NCBI RefSeq assembly: GCF_029836165.1
Contig: NZ_JAOEBG010000012.1
Location: forward strand, 98,938 to 162,937
Origin: Pseudomonas sp. GD04091
GTDB lineage: Bacteria; Pseudomonadota; Gammaproteobacteria; Pseudomonadales; Pseudomonadaceae
Direction of reading: 5' to 3'
DNA length: 64,000 bases
Positions 34,626 through 45,003 of this stretch are shown here, piece after piece. The notes below the pieces were generated by a model that was given only the letters and a program-made list of their open reading frames with translations, did not search any database and was not told the DNA's origin. Position 1 is the stretch's first letter. The number at the start of each line of letters is the position of its first letter. The translations under genes and the position numbers were made by a program.

Positions 34626-37625
34626 ATGGATGTGAGATGTGATCAGCTCAAGACGCTGACCGGCACCTTGTGCCTGGCGTTCGCCACCGCGTTGCCGCTG
34701 TCGGCTGCGGCGGCCTATCAGGATCCTGGCCGCCCTGGCGACCCCGCCAGTTGGCGGTCCGCCGAATACCAGCAGGACTGGGGCCTGGAGCGCATGCAGG
34801 CGAGCCAGGCCTATGCCGCCGGGATCACCGGCGCCGGCGTCAGCATCGGCGCCCTGGACTCGGGGTTCGATGCCGCCCATCCCGAGGCCAGCCCCGGACG
34901 TTTTCACGCGGTGACCGCCACCGGCCAGTACCTCGACGGCAGCCCGTTCAGTGTGTCCGGGGTGCTCAATGGCGCCAACGACAGCCATGGCACCCATGTC
35001 ACCGGCACCATGGGCGCGGCCCGGGATGGCGTGGGCATGCACGGCGTGGCCTTCGATGCCCAGGTGTATGTGGGCAACACCAACAAGAACGACAAGTTCC
35101 TGTTCGGCACCGACCCTGATCCGCGGTATTTCGAGGCGGTCTACGGCGCTCTGGTGGATGCCGGGGCACGGGCTATCAACAACAGCTGGGGCAGCCAGCC
35201 CAAGGATGTCAGCTACCAGACCCTGGGCGACTTGCGCGTGGCCTACGCCCAGCATTTCCAGCAGGACACCTGGCTCGACGCCGCCGGCGACGTGGCGCGC
35301 CGTGGCGTGATCAACGTGTTCAGCGCCGGCAACAGCGGTTATGCCAATGCCAGCGTGCGCTCGGCGCTGCCGTACTTCCAGCCGGAGCTGGAAGGCCACT
35401 GGTTGGCGGTCTCGGGCCTGGACAAGAACAACCAGCAGAAGTACAACCAGTGCGGCATCGCCAAGTACTGGTGCCTGGCAACCCCGGGGGCGGCGATCAC
35501 CAGTACCGTGCCCGGTGGCGGCTATGCCACCTACAACGGCACCTCGATGGCCGCGCCCCATGCCACCGGGGCCTTGGCCCTGGTCATGCAGCGTTATCCC
35601 TACCTGAACAACCAGCAGGCCCTGCAAGTGCTGCTGACCACCTCGCGCCAGCTCGATGGCTCGCCGACCCAGCGGCCCAGCGAGCAGGTGGGCTGGGGCG
35701 TCCCGGACCTGGGCCGGGCGTTGCACGGCCCCGGGCAGTTGCTGGGGGAGTTCGACGTCAACCTGGGGCGCGGGCAGGGCGATATCTGGAGCAACGGTAT
35801 CTCCGACCAGGCCCTGGCGCAGCGTCAGGCCGAGGACGCCACGGAACGCCAAGCCTGGCAGCAGACCCTCAAGGACCGCGGCTGGGAGCATGGCCTGGCA
35901 GCGGGTGCCAGCCAGCAGGATCGCAGCGACTACGCCTTGGGCATGGCCCGGGACGCGGCCGCCGCGCAGCGGGTCTACCAGGGCAGCCTGGTCAAGTCCG
36001 GAGGCGGCTGGCTGGTGCTCACGGGTGACAGCAGCTACCGCGGCCCGACCCGGGTCGATGGCGGGTTGCTGGTGGTCAACGGCAACCTGCAATCGGCGGT
36101 GACGGTCAACCCAGGCGCAACCCTGGGCGGCAGCGGCCGGATCGCTGCGCTGACCGCCAGCGCCGGGGGCGTGGTGGCCCCGGGTAACTCCATCGGCACC
36201 TTGAATGTCGCCGGCAACCTGGAGTTGCAGCCGGGCTCGAGCTATCGGGTGGAGTTGTCGCCCACCGCCAGCGACCGGCTCGTCGTTGGTGGCCAGGCCA
36301 GTGTCGGTGGCGCCGATCTTAGCCTGGTGCCCGAGGCACGGCCTAACTTGTTGGCCGGTGGCCCGGTATCCAGCCTGGTGGGGCGCCAGTTCGATATCCT
36401 GCAGGCGGCGGGTGGCGTCAATGGGCATTTCGCCCAGGTCCAGCCGGACTATCTGTTCCTGGGGACCGTACTCGATTATTCGGCCAACGGCGTGCAGCTG
36501 GACGTGACGCGCAGCGACACGCCGTTCGCCAGTGTCGGTGCCACGGCCAACCAGCGCTCCAGCGGCGCCGCGGTGGAGCGGCTGGGACCGGGCAATCCCG
36601 TGTATGAAAGCCTGCTGCTCTCGACCTCGGAAGACCAGGCCCGGGAAGGCCTGCGACAGCTGTCCGGCGAGATCTACCCGGCGCTGGACTCGATGCTGCT
36701 CAGCCAGGGCGCGGTCTTGCGCGATGCCTTGGGCGAGCGTTTGCAAGGTCCCGCAGCGAATGCCAACGCGCCTGGAACGACTGCGAGCGAGCCAGATTCG
36801 ACCCAGCTCTGGCTCAAGGGCCTGGGCAGTTGGGGACGCATCGAGGGCGTGCAGGGCAGCGAGTCCTATACCAGTTCCCTGGGCGGCATGCTGCTGGGCC
36901 TGGATCGTGACCTCGACGAGCAGACCCGGGCTGGCGTGGCCGCAGGCTACAGCGACAGCTCCCTGGGCATGGGTGGCAGTCACTCCCGGGCCACGGTCGA
37001 CAGCTATCACCTGGGCGCCTATGCCCGCCACGACCTGGGCCAGCTGCGCCTGAGCCTGGGCGCCAGCTACAGCTGGCACCGTGCCGAGGTCCGGCGCGAC
37101 CTGGCCTATGGCGAGGTGTCCGGCCGCCAGCGCGCACGGGTCGATGCCCGCAGCCAACAGTTGTTCGCCGAGGCCGCCTATCGCTCGGCTTTGTCGCCGG
37201 TGCAGCTGGAGCCCTTCGTCAACCTGACCTACCAGCACCTGGACCGCGATGCCTTCCATGAGAAGGGCGACGCCGCGGCGCTGCATGCGCGTGACGAGCA
37301 GCGTGATGCCTGGCTCAGCACCTTGGGCGTGCGCGGGCGCCAGCAATGGCAACTGGGCCCGCGGCAGGACCTGCAACTGGCGGCAAGCCTGGGCTGGCAG
37401 CATCGCCTGAGCGGGACCCAGGATCGCGAGCACCTGGCCTTTGCCGCTAGCGACCTGCCGTTTCGGGTGGAGACTGCGCCGGCCTTGCGCGATGCCGCGC
37501 TGGTGGGGCTCCAGGCACGGGTGGGGCTGACCCGCGACCTGGACTTGAGCCTGGACTACCAGGCTCGCCTGGCCAGTCGTGAACAGCAGCATGGCGCGGG
37601 GCTCAACCTGCAATGGCGTTTCTGA
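34626..37625 (+). CDS. Subtilase-type serine protease autotransporter (first of two)
   Basis: This protein of about 999 residues is a type Va secreted protease. A signal peptide (TGTLCLAFATALPLSAAAA) precedes the S8 domain with catalytic D78 (LDSGFDAAHP), H121 (DSHGTHVTG) and S307 (NGTSMAAPHATG). An autotransporter-associated repeat (GGGWLVLTGDSSYRGPTRVD, then VNPGATLGGSGRIA) links to a C-terminal beta barrel that ends LNLQWRF, with the usual final phenylalanine. ATG 34626 is chosen because the signal peptide begins there. It resembles pseudomonad EprS/PspA-type proteases, which act in virulence or nutrient release. A paralogue follows 85 bases downstream. Confidence 0.93.
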   Translation: MDVRCDQLKTLTGTLCLAFATALPLSAAAAYQDPGRPGDPASWRSAEYQQDWGLERMQASQAYAAGITGAGVSIGALDSGFDAAHPEASPGRFHAVTATGQYLDGSPFSVSGVLNGANDSHGTHVTGTMGAARDGVGMHGVAFDAQVYVGNTNKNDKFLFGTDPDPRYFEAVYGALVDAGARAINNSWGSQPKDVSYQTLGDLRVAYAQHFQQDTWLDAAGDVARRGVINVFSAGNSGYANASVRSALPYFQPELEGHWLAVSGLDKNNQQKYNQCGIAKYWCLATPGAAITSTVPGGGYATYNGTSMAAPHATGALALVMQRYPYLNNQQALQVLLTTSRQLDGSPTQRPSEQVGWGVPDLGRALHGPGQLLGEFDVNLGRGQGDIWSNGISDQALAQRQAEDATERQAWQQTLKDRGWEHGLAAGASQQDRSDYALGMARDAAAAQRVYQGSLVKSGGGWLVLTGDSSYRGPTRVDGGLLVVNGNLQSAVTVNPGATLGGSGRIAALTASAGGVVAPGNSIGTLNVAGNLELQPGSSYRVELSPTASDRLVVGGQASVGGADLSLVPEARPNLLAGGPVSSLVGRQFDILQAAGGVNGHFAQVQPDYLFLGTVLDYSANGVQLDVTRSDTPFASVGATANQRSSGAAVERLGPGNPVYESLLLSTSEDQAREGLRQLSGEIYPALDSMLLSQGAVLRDALGERLQGPAANANAPGTTASEPDSTQLWLKGLGSWGRIEGVQGSESYTSSLGGMLLGLDRDLDEQTRAGVAAGYSDSSLGMGGSHSRATVDSYHLGAYARHDLGQLRLSLGASYSWHRAEVRRDLAYGEVSGRQRARVDARSQQLFAEAAYRSALSPVQLEPFVNLTYQHLDRDAFHEKGDAAALHARDEQRDAWLSTLGVRGRQQWQLGPRQDLQLAASLGWQHRLSGTQDREHLAFAASDLPFRVETAPALRDAALVGLQARVGLTRDLDLSLDYQARLASREQQHGAGLNLQWRF

Positions 37626-37710
37626 AGCGCTGTGGTGCTGGCGGAGCCAGGCGTCGCAATACGGAGTTTGACCAACGCGGTTTTTATCAATGCAACTAAG
37701 GAAGGTCGTA

Positions 37711-40700
37711 GTGAAGCAAGTCAGAAAGGATGACAGCGCGCTCGCGCAGGGCTGGGCCCTGGCCCCACTGGGGCGGGCATTGGTGGGCTGGGCGGCGCTG
37801 ATGGGCACGGCCCAGGCCGCGCCCTATGTGGAGAGTGGCCGGCTGGGCGATGCCAGCAGCTGGCGCAGCAGCGAATTCAAGGCCGACTGGGGGCTGGGGG
37901 CGATCCACGCCGATAGCGCCTATGCCGCCGGCTACAGCGGCAAGGGGGTGAAGCTTGGGATCTTCGACCAGCCGGTATACGCCCAGCACCCCGAGTTCGC
38001 TGGCAAGGACAAGATCGTGACCCTGGTCACCAGCGGCATCCGTCAGTACACCGACCCCTACATCCCGGTGAAGGCGGGCGACGCGTTCCGCTATGACGGC
38101 AGCCCATCGGTGGGCTCGGATGGCAAGCTCGGTTCCCATGGCACCCACGTCGGCGGGATCGCCGCCGGTAACCGGGACGGTGTGTCGATGCACGGCGTGG
38201 CCTTCGATGCGCAGATCATCAGCGCCGACAACGGCGACCCAGGCCCGGAGGATGGCATCGTCCTGGGCAACGATGGCGCGGTGTACAAGGCCGGTTGGGA
38301 CAGCCTGGTGGCCAGCGGCGCGCGGATCATCAACAACAGCTGGGGCATCGGCATCACCGATCGCTTCGCCAAGGGCGGGCGCGATCCGGCATTCCCGCAC
38401 TTCACCGTGGACGATGCCCGGGCGCAGTTCGCGCAGATCCAGCCACTGCTGGGCACCATGCCCGGTGGCGCCTATGACGGGGCCCTCGCCGCCGCCCGCA
38501 GCGGGGTCTTGACCATCTTCGCCGCCGGCAATGACTACAACTTGAACAACCCCGATGCGATTGCCGGGTTGGCCTATTTCGTTCCGCAGATCGCCCCCAA
38601 CTGGCTGACCGTGGCGGCGCTGCAGCAGAACCCCGACACCAACAGCGCCAACCCGTACCTGATCAGCACGTTCTCTTCCCGTTGCGGCTATACCGCGAGC
38701 TTCTGCGTATCGGCCCCCGGCACCCGGATCTACAGCGCGGTGATTGGCGGCACCAGCCTGGAAGACCTGACCCTGGGCTACGGCAACAAGAACGGTACGT
38801 CCATGGCCGCGCCCCATGCCGCCGGTGCTGCGGCGGTGCTGATGGAGCGTTTCCCCTACATGAGCGGCGCACAGATCGCCAGTGTGCTGCGCACCACCGC
38901 CACCGACATGGGCGCGCCCGGTATCGATGCCTTGTACGGCTGGGGCATGATCGACCTGGACAAGGGGCTGCGCGGCCCGGGCATGTTGGTCACCGAACAG
39001 GACATACCCGAGGCGTTTCGCATCGCCGGTGGCTACGGTCCGAGCCAGTTCGTGGTCGATCTGCCGGGTATCGGCGCGCTGGTGGATGCCGGCAGGCCGA
39101 CCGAGCGGCGCTGCAACGACCTGAGCTGCGTGCTGGACCTGTGGAGCAACGATATCGCTGGCCATGGCGGCCTGACCAAGCAGGGTATCGGCACCCTGGT
39201 GCTCACCGGTGACAACACCTACTCCGGCCCGACCCTGGTCAACCAGGGGCGACTGGCGGTCAATGGCTCGCTGCAATCGACCGTGACGGTCAATGCCAGC
39301 GGCGTGCTGGGCGGCAATGGCCGGATCGGCGCGCTGGTGGTCAACAGCGGCGGCGTGGTGGCGCCAGGCAACTCCATCGGCACCTTGCAGGTGAGTTCCG
39401 ATGTGACCTTCCAGCCGGGCTCGACCTATGCCGTGGAGGTGGACGCCGCTGGCAGCGACCGCCTGGTCAGCGATGGCAAGGTCTCTCTGGGCGGTGCGAA
39501 CCTGGCCCTGGATCTGCAGAACCCTGGTGTTTCGCTGCAGTCCCAGCAGGCAACGAGCCTGGTGGGGCGTCAGTTCGACATCCTGGATGCCGCGGGCGGC
39601 GTGCAGGGCGGTTTCGCCAGCGTGCAGTCCAACTCGCTGTTTCTCGGGGGTGGCCTGGCCTATACCGGCAGCGGGGTGCAGCTGGCGGTGCAGCGCAACG
39701 CCACTGCCTTCGCCAGCGTCGGCTTGACCGCCAACCAGCGTTCGGTGGCCGCGGCCGCCGATCGGCTCGGCGCGGGCAACCCGGTCTACGAGAGCCTGCT
39801 GTCGTCGGCCGATGCCGGCAGCGCCCAGCGGGCTTTCGATCAGCTGTCCGGGGAAATCCACCCGGCGGTGGGCAACCTGCTGCTCAACGACAGTCGCCAG
39901 TTGCGCGACGCGGTGGGCGAGCGTACCCGCCAGCAGGGCGTCGCCGCCGCCCCAACCGTGGAAGGCCAGGGCAACGGCCTGTGGGTCAAAGCCCTGGGCG
40001 CCTGGGGCAAGGCCGAGGGTGATTCCGCTCGAGCGCGCTACAGCAGTTCCATTGGCGGCCTGTTGCTGGGGATCGACGGGCAGATGAGCGAGGACACCCG
40101 CGTCGGGGTCTTCACCGGCTACAGCGACAGTTCGTTGAGCATGGGCGATGGTCGGCATTCCTCGGCCAGCGTCGACAGCTACCATCTGGGAGCCTATGCC
40201 GGCAAGGAACTGGAACAGCTGCGCCTGAGCCTGGGCGCCAGCCACAGCTGGCACCGCATCGAGACCAAGCGCGAGCTGCAATACAACGAGGTCTCCGATC
40301 GCCAGAAAAGCAAGCGTGATGCCCAGAGCACCCAAGTGTTTGGCGAGGCCGCGTGGAAGGTCGAATTGCCGAGCGTGGCGCTGGAGCCGTTCGCCAACCT
40401 GGCCTATGTGCATATCGCCAGCGACAGTTTCAAGGAACATGGCGGCGCCGCCGCGCTCAAGGGGGGCGAGGATAACCGCGATGCCTGGCTCTCGACCCTG
40501 GGCATGCGCGCCGGCAAGCAACTGCAATTGTCCGGCGGCCAGGCGGTGGAGCTTTCCGCCACCCTGGGCTGGCAGCACAACCTGAGCTCAACCGGGGCCG
40601 ACCAGCATCTGGCCTTCGCAGGTCAGGGCGATACCTACAAGGTCCAGGCGCTGTCGCTGGATCGTGACGCGGCGGTGGTCGGTGCACGGGTGGGGGTCGC

Positions 40701-40800
40701 CCTGAGTCGCCAGGCCCGGGTCAACCTGGACTACAACGGACTACTGGGTAGTCGCGACAAGAGCCACGGGGTCGGCCTGACCCTGGATTGGGCGTTCTGA
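37711..40800 (+). CDS. Subtilase-type serine protease autotransporter (second of two)
   Basis: This protein of about 1029 residues is a paralogue of the preceding gene. GTG 37711 has AAGGAAGG five bases upstream and gives a signal peptide ending LMGTAQA before APYVES; the ATG 37690 lacks a site. The triad is D86 (LGIFDQPVYAQHPE), H143 (GSHGTHVGG) and S364 (NGTSMAAPHAAG). The usual DSG or DTG around the aspartate is DQP here. A repeat (GIGTLVLTGDNTYSGPTLV) precedes the barrel, which ends TLDWAF. Close spacing to the first gene suggests one transcript. The two passengers differ enough to expect different cleavage preferences. Confidence 0.92.
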   Translation: MKQVRKDDSALAQGWALAPLGRALVGWAALMGTAQAAPYVESGRLGDASSWRSSEFKADWGLGAIHADSAYAAGYSGKGVKLGIFDQPVYAQHPEFAGKDKIVTLVTSGIRQYTDPYIPVKAGDAFRYDGSPSVGSDGKLGSHGTHVGGIAAGNRDGVSMHGVAFDAQIISADNGDPGPEDGIVLGNDGAVYKAGWDSLVASGARIINNSWGIGITDRFAKGGRDPAFPHFTVDDARAQFAQIQPLLGTMPGGAYDGALAAARSGVLTIFAAGNDYNLNNPDAIAGLAYFVPQIAPNWLTVAALQQNPDTNSANPYLISTFSSRCGYTASFCVSAPGTRIYSAVIGGTSLEDLTLGYGNKNGTSMAAPHAAGAAAVLMERFPYMSGAQIASVLRTTATDMGAPGIDALYGWGMIDLDKGLRGPGMLVTEQDIPEAFRIAGGYGPSQFVVDLPGIGALVDAGRPTERRCNDLSCVLDLWSNDIAGHGGLTKQGIGTLVLTGDNTYSGPTLVNQGRLAVNGSLQSTVTVNASGVLGGNGRIGALVVNSGGVVAPGNSIGTLQVSSDVTFQPGSTYAVEVDAAGSDRLVSDGKVSLGGANLALDLQNPGVSLQSQQATSLVGRQFDILDAAGGVQGGFASVQSNSLFLGGGLAYTGSGVQLAVQRNATAFASVGLTANQRSVAAAADRLGAGNPVYESLLSSADAGSAQRAFDQLSGEIHPAVGNLLLNDSRQLRDAVGERTRQQGVAAAPTVEGQGNGLWVKALGAWGKAEGDSARARYSSSIGGLLLGIDGQMSEDTRVGVFTGYSDSSLSMGDGRHSSASVDSYHLGAYAGKELEQLRLSLGASHSWHRIETKRELQYNEVSDRQKSKRDAQSTQVFGEAAWKVELPSVALEPFANLAYVHIASDSFKEHGGAAALKGGEDNRDAWLSTLGMRAGKQLQLSGGQAVELSATLGWQHNLSSTGADQHLAFAGQGDTYKVQALSLDRDAAVVGARVGVALSRQARVNLDYNGLLGSRDKSHGVGLTLDWAF

Positions 40801-40801
40801 G

Positions 40802-40856
40802 GCCCCGGCAACGGGGTTGTACCTGCCCCGCGAACCTGGCGACGGGTTCGTGGGCG
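40802..40856. repeat. Two hairpins after the autotransporter pair
   Basis: CCCCG-GCAA-CGGGG lies directly after the stop, then CGAACC and GGTTCG pair across eight bases. There is no clear T run. It may act as a weak terminator or a degenerate REP element. The remaining bases to 41124 show no supported gene. Confidence 0.4.
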
Positions 40857-41124
40857 CGCTATCTCGTACCGATCAGCTTGTTGCCGGGCCCTGGCAGATG
40901 CTGCTGTCCGACGAACTCGTCGCGGTAACTGCAATGCGCCGATGCCGTTGCACCTGCGCAACGCACCGACCAAACTCATGAGCCAGATGGGTTATCGCAA
41001 AGGTTGCCACTGCGCGCACCACGAGCCCAACGCCTGCATTCGCTCGATGATTCGGCATCGCCAGGTTGAGTCGGGTGCTAGCCGAATCTTTCGCGCGTTG
41101 CCATCCAATAGCAGGGCAGGACCT

Positions 41125-43776
41125 ATGCCAAATCCTCCATACGGTGAATCCTCATGCACCGCCGCCGCCAGCGGCCTGGTGCACGTGCGCGGCGCGCGGG
41201 AGAACAATCTCAAGGACGTGGATGTCGCCATTCCACGCAATGCGCTGGTGGTGTTTTCCGGGGTCTCGGGCTCCGGCAAGTCCTCGCTGGCCTTCGGTAC
41301 TATCTATGCCGAGGCGCAGCGGCGTTACTTCGAATCGGTCGCCCCGTATGCGCGCCGGCTGATCGACCAGGCCGGCATACCCGACGTCGACGCCATCGAT
41401 GGTCTGCCGCCGGCGGTTGCATTGCAGCAACAGCGCGGGGCGAGCAATGCGCGTTCTTCGGTGGGCAGCGTGACCACGTTATCCAGCCTCGTGCGCATGA
41501 TGTACTCGCGTGCCGGTGCCTATCCGGCCAATCAGCCGATGCTCTATGCCGAGGACTTTTCGCCGAACACCCCGCAAGGCGCATGTTCGGCCTGCCATGG
41601 CCTGGGCCATGTCTACGAGGTGACGGAAGCGACCATGGTGCCCGATCCCTCTCTGAGCATCCGCGAGCGCGCCATCGCCGCCTGGCCACCGGCCTGGCAT
41701 GGCCAGAACCTGCGCGACATCCTGGTGACCCTGGGCTACGACGTCGACCGTCCCTGGCAGGATCTGCCAAAGAAGGACCGTGAATGGATTCTGTTCACCG
41801 AAGAGACGCCCACGGTGCCGGTCTATGCGGGCTTGTCGCCGGCCGAGACCCGTGCCGCGCTCAAGCGCAAACTCGAACCCAGCTACATGGGGACCTTCAC
41901 CGGCGCCCGTCGCTACGTGCTGCACACCTTCGCCAACACGCAGAGCGCGTTGATGAGAAAGCGTGTATCGCGCTACATGCAAGGCAAGCTGTGCCCGACC
42001 TGCCATGGCAAGCGGCTCAAGGCCGAGGCGCTGTCGGTGACTTTTGCCGGGGTGGACATTGGCGAGTTCATGCAAATGCCCCTCGACCGCCTGGCCGCAC
42101 TGCTCGAGCCTATTGCCCAGGGCGACTTTCACGCTCACACGGCCGGGGAGGGAACCGACCGCGAGGCGACACGCCGTGACCGGGCCGCGCGTGCCGCAAG
42201 CGGTCGCGCGGTCCATGCGGTATCGCCTGACGTACGCCGCACCTCGGCGCTGTCGAAGGAGAAGCGTCTTGCCGCGCAGCGCCTGGCGGGTGGGGTGATG
42301 GCGCGTCTGCGCCAATTGCGCGGGCTGGGCTTGGGTTATCTCACGCTGGATCGGGCCACGCCGACACTGTCGGCGGGCGAGTTGCAGCGTTTGCGCCTGG
42401 CCACACAACTGAGCTCCATGCTGTTTGGCGTGGTGTATGTGCTCGATGAGCCTTCGGCGGGCCTGCACCCCTCCGACAGCCAGGCGTTGTACGACTCGCT
42501 GGACACGCTGCGCGATGCCGGCAATTCGCTGTTCGTGGTCGAGCACGACCTGGATTTGATGCGGCGCGCGCAGTGGCTGGTGGATGTAGGGCCGGATGCC
42601 GGGGAGCGGGGTGGCCGTGTGCTCTACAGCGGCGTGCCAGAAGGATTGCGCGAAATTGCCGAGTCACGCACCGCACGTTATCTGTTCGATGAGATCCCCG
42701 CAGCGGCCAGCCGCGAGCGCCAGGCGGCCGGATGGTTGGAGCTGCGAGGCATTCGACGGCACAACCTGCATGGCGTGGATGCAAGCATCCCGCTCGGCGT
42801 GCTGACGGCGGTGACCGGTATCTCGGGTTCGGGCAAGTCCAGTCTGGTCGCTCAGGCTTTGCCAGAGCTGTTGCTGCTGCACCTGGGGCACGAGCCCGAG
42901 GACGATGCGGCTGAAAAAAACGACAGCGAAGGGCCGGCGGTTATCGAAGCCACGGGCGGTCATCTTGCCGGCGATGTGGATGTCGTCCAGCGCCTGGTCC
43001 AGGTCGACCAGAAGCCGATTGGCCGCACGCCACGTTCCAACCTGGCCACCTATACCGGTCTGTTCGACCATGTGCGCAAGCTGTTCGCCGCCACGCCGGA
43101 CGCGCGCCGTCATCGCTATGACGCCGGGCGGTTCTCCTTCAATGTGCCGAAGGGACGTTGCGAAACGTGTGAAGGGGAGGGTTTCGTCAGCGTCGAGCTG
43201 TTGTTCATGCCCAGTGTGTACGCACCGTGCCCCACCTGCCATGGCGCCCGTTACAACGAGGCCACGCTTGCCGTGCGCTGGAACCTGCGCAACATTGCCG
43301 AAGTGCTGCAGATGACGGTTGAACAGGCCCTTGTCTTCTTCGCGAGCGAAGACGCCATCGCGCGGCCGTTGCAACTGTTGCAGGAGATCGGGCTGGGTTA
43401 CTTGCGCCTGGGGCAACCGGCGACCGAGCTGTCGGGGGGCGAAGCGCAGCGCATCAAGCTCGCCACGGAGCTTCAGCGCAGCCAGCGAGGGCGCAGCCTG
43501 TACGTGCTCGACGAGCCGACCACCGGGCTGCACGCGTCGGACGCCGACCGCTTGCTGGTGCAGCTGCAGCGCCTGGTCGATGCGGGCAATACCGTGGTGA
43601 TGATCGAACACGACATGCGCGCGGTGGCCCAGGCCGACTGGGTGATCGACGTCGGGCCGGGCGCTGGAGAGGCCGGTGGTCGGATTGTCGCGGTCGGTAC
43701 GCCGCGGCAGGTCGCGATGGCGCAGGGAAGCCGGACGGCTTCGTTTCTTGCGCAGGCACTGCTGCGTGGAGAATAG
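41125..43776 (+). CDS. UvrA-like ABC ATPase (UvrA2 type)
   Basis: This protein of about 883 residues has two ABC modules. Walker A motifs are GVSGSGKSSLAFGT and GISGSGKSSLVAQA. Signatures are LSAGELQRLRLATQL and LSGGEAQRIKLATEL, and zinc-finger cysteine pairs appear in CSACHGLG, CPTCHGKR and CETCEGEG. It is shorter than the canonical UvrA (about 940) and appears to lack much of the UvrB-interaction region, as UvrA2 proteins do. Such paralogues contribute to DNA-damage or DNA-drug tolerance. ATG 41125 follows GGCAGGACCT; an open frame upstream has no homology-like content. No uvrB is adjacent. Confidence 0.9.
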   Translation: MPNPPYGESSCTAAASGLVHVRGARENNLKDVDVAIPRNALVVFSGVSGSGKSSLAFGTIYAEAQRRYFESVAPYARRLIDQAGIPDVDAIDGLPPAVALQQQRGASNARSSVGSVTTLSSLVRMMYSRAGAYPANQPMLYAEDFSPNTPQGACSACHGLGHVYEVTEATMVPDPSLSIRERAIAAWPPAWHGQNLRDILVTLGYDVDRPWQDLPKKDREWILFTEETPTVPVYAGLSPAETRAALKRKLEPSYMGTFTGARRYVLHTFANTQSALMRKRVSRYMQGKLCPTCHGKRLKAEALSVTFAGVDIGEFMQMPLDRLAALLEPIAQGDFHAHTAGEGTDREATRRDRAARAASGRAVHAVSPDVRRTSALSKEKRLAAQRLAGGVMARLRQLRGLGLGYLTLDRATPTLSAGELQRLRLATQLSSMLFGVVYVLDEPSAGLHPSDSQALYDSLDTLRDAGNSLFVVEHDLDLMRRAQWLVDVGPDAGERGGRVLYSGVPEGLREIAESRTARYLFDEIPAAASRERQAAGWLELRGIRRHNLHGVDASIPLGVLTAVTGISGSGKSSLVAQALPELLLLHLGHEPEDDAAEKNDSEGPAVIEATGGHLAGDVDVVQRLVQVDQKPIGRTPRSNLATYTGLFDHVRKLFAATPDARRHRYDAGRFSFNVPKGRCETCEGEGFVSVELLFMPSVYAPCPTCHGARYNEATLAVRWNLRNIAEVLQMTVEQALVFFASEDAIARPLQLLQEIGLGYLRLGQPATELSGGEAQRIKLATELQRSQRGRSLYVLDEPTTGLHASDADRLLVQLQRLVDAGNTVVMIEHDMRAVAQADWVIDVGPGAGEAGGRIVAVGTPRQVAMAQGSRTASFLAQALLRGE

Positions 43777-43881
43777 GAGGGTGATGGTGCCAAGGGGGAG
43801 GCCGGCTCGCCTTTGTTGGCATCTTTGAAGGTAATGGCCTATACAACCGACTGGTATGTCTTGGCCGGCTGTACAGATCGG

Positions 43882-44796
43882 TCAAAGGCTGTCGGGATCC
43901 CCGAAGAACATCTGTATCCGCGACCGCAGCCAGCGCTCCGCCGGATCGTTGTCCTGCGCCCCGCGCCAGGCCATGTGCAGTTCGAAGCTGCGCACCTCGA
44001 TCGGCAGGTCTTCAGCCCGCAACCCGCCCGCGGCGGTGAGGGCATCGGCGGTGTAGTCCGGCACCGTGGCGACGATATCGGTCCCCGCCAGCAAGCTCCC
44101 CAGCCCGTTGAACTGCGGCACGGCCAGCACCACATGACGCTTGCGGCCGATCTCGTCGAGGGCTTCGTCGATGAAACCGGACAGGTCGCCGGCGAACGAC
44201 ACCAGGGCGTGGGGGCGTGCGCAGAAATCGTCCAGGCTGATGTTGCCGGGCATGCTGTCGGCGCGCAGCAGCTTGGGCATGCTGCGGCGCAGCACCTTGC
44301 GCTTGGCGTTGGCCGGCAGTTCGCTGGTATAGCTCACGCCCACCGAGATCTCGCCCGAGGCCAGCAGCGTGGGCATCAGCAGGTAGTTGACCCGGCGCAC
44401 CACCAGCACGATGCCTGGCGCTTCGGCGCGGATGCGCTTGAGCAGCTGCGGCAGCAGGGCGAACTCGGCGTCGTCGGACAGGCCGATACGGAACACCGCG
44501 TTACTGGTGGCCGGATCGAATTCGGCGGCCCGACTGACGGCGGTGGAGATCGAATCCAGCGCAGGCGACAGCAGGGCGAAGATCTCGTGGGCCCGGGCCG
44601 AGGGCTCCATGCTGCGCCCGGTGCGCACGAACAGCGGATCGTCGAACAGGCTGCGCAGGCGCGACAGCGCGGCGCTGATCGCCGGCTGGCCGAGGAACAG
44701 CTTCTCGGCGGCGCGGGTCACGCTGCGTTCGTGCATGAGCGTTTCGAACACGATCAGCAGGTTGAGGTCGACGCGACGCAAGTCGTTACGATTCAT
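43882..44796 (-). CDS. LysR-family transcriptional regulator
   Basis: This regulator of about 304 residues has an N-terminal winged helix (LRRVDLNLLIVFETLMHERS, then RAAEKLFLGQPAISAALSRL) and the GRSMEPSARAHEIF linker typical of the NahR/LinR-like subgroup. It is divergent from a quinone oxidoreductase-like gene 207 bases away, which it probably controls. The effector is not known. The start ATG 44796 gives the standard family N-terminus MNRNDLRRVDLN. Confidence 0.92.
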   Translation of the reverse strand: MNRNDLRRVDLNLLIVFETLMHERSVTRAAEKLFLGQPAISAALSRLRSLFDDPLFVRTGRSMEPSARAHEIFALLSPALDSISTAVSRAAEFDPATSNAVFRIGLSDDAEFALLPQLLKRIRAEAPGIVLVVRRVNYLLMPTLLASGEISVGVSYTSELPANAKRKVLRRSMPKLLRADSMPGNISLDDFCARPHALVSFAGDLSGFIDEALDEIGRKRHVVLAVPQFNGLGSLLAGTDIVATVPDYTADALTAAGGLRAEDLPIEVRSFELHMAWRGAQDNDPAERWLRSRIQMFFGDPDSL

Positions 44797-45003
44797 TCGA
44801 TGCGGCTCGCTGGAAGTGGGGCAGGGGTGAATCTTAAGGCCAAAGGCTGTTACCCTGCACCGATTTCCGGGTGCCAATGCACAGATTTGTCAGGGGCCCA
44901 ATCAATGACAGACATGTCGACTATTAACAGCCACTGATGGTCCAACCGTGAAAGCCCGGATAAAGTCCGTGGTAATACGAGATTCACACAGGCGAGGTAT
45001 GCG

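Noticed and set aside
34557..37808. A 1083-codon open frame on the minus strand, and similar long frames at 37696-40578, 49385-51802 and 58794-61391
   Set aside because: Each is antisense to a gene with clear motifs (autotransporters, helicase, permease/oprB). Their translations are low-complexity, rich in His, Gln, Arg and Gly.
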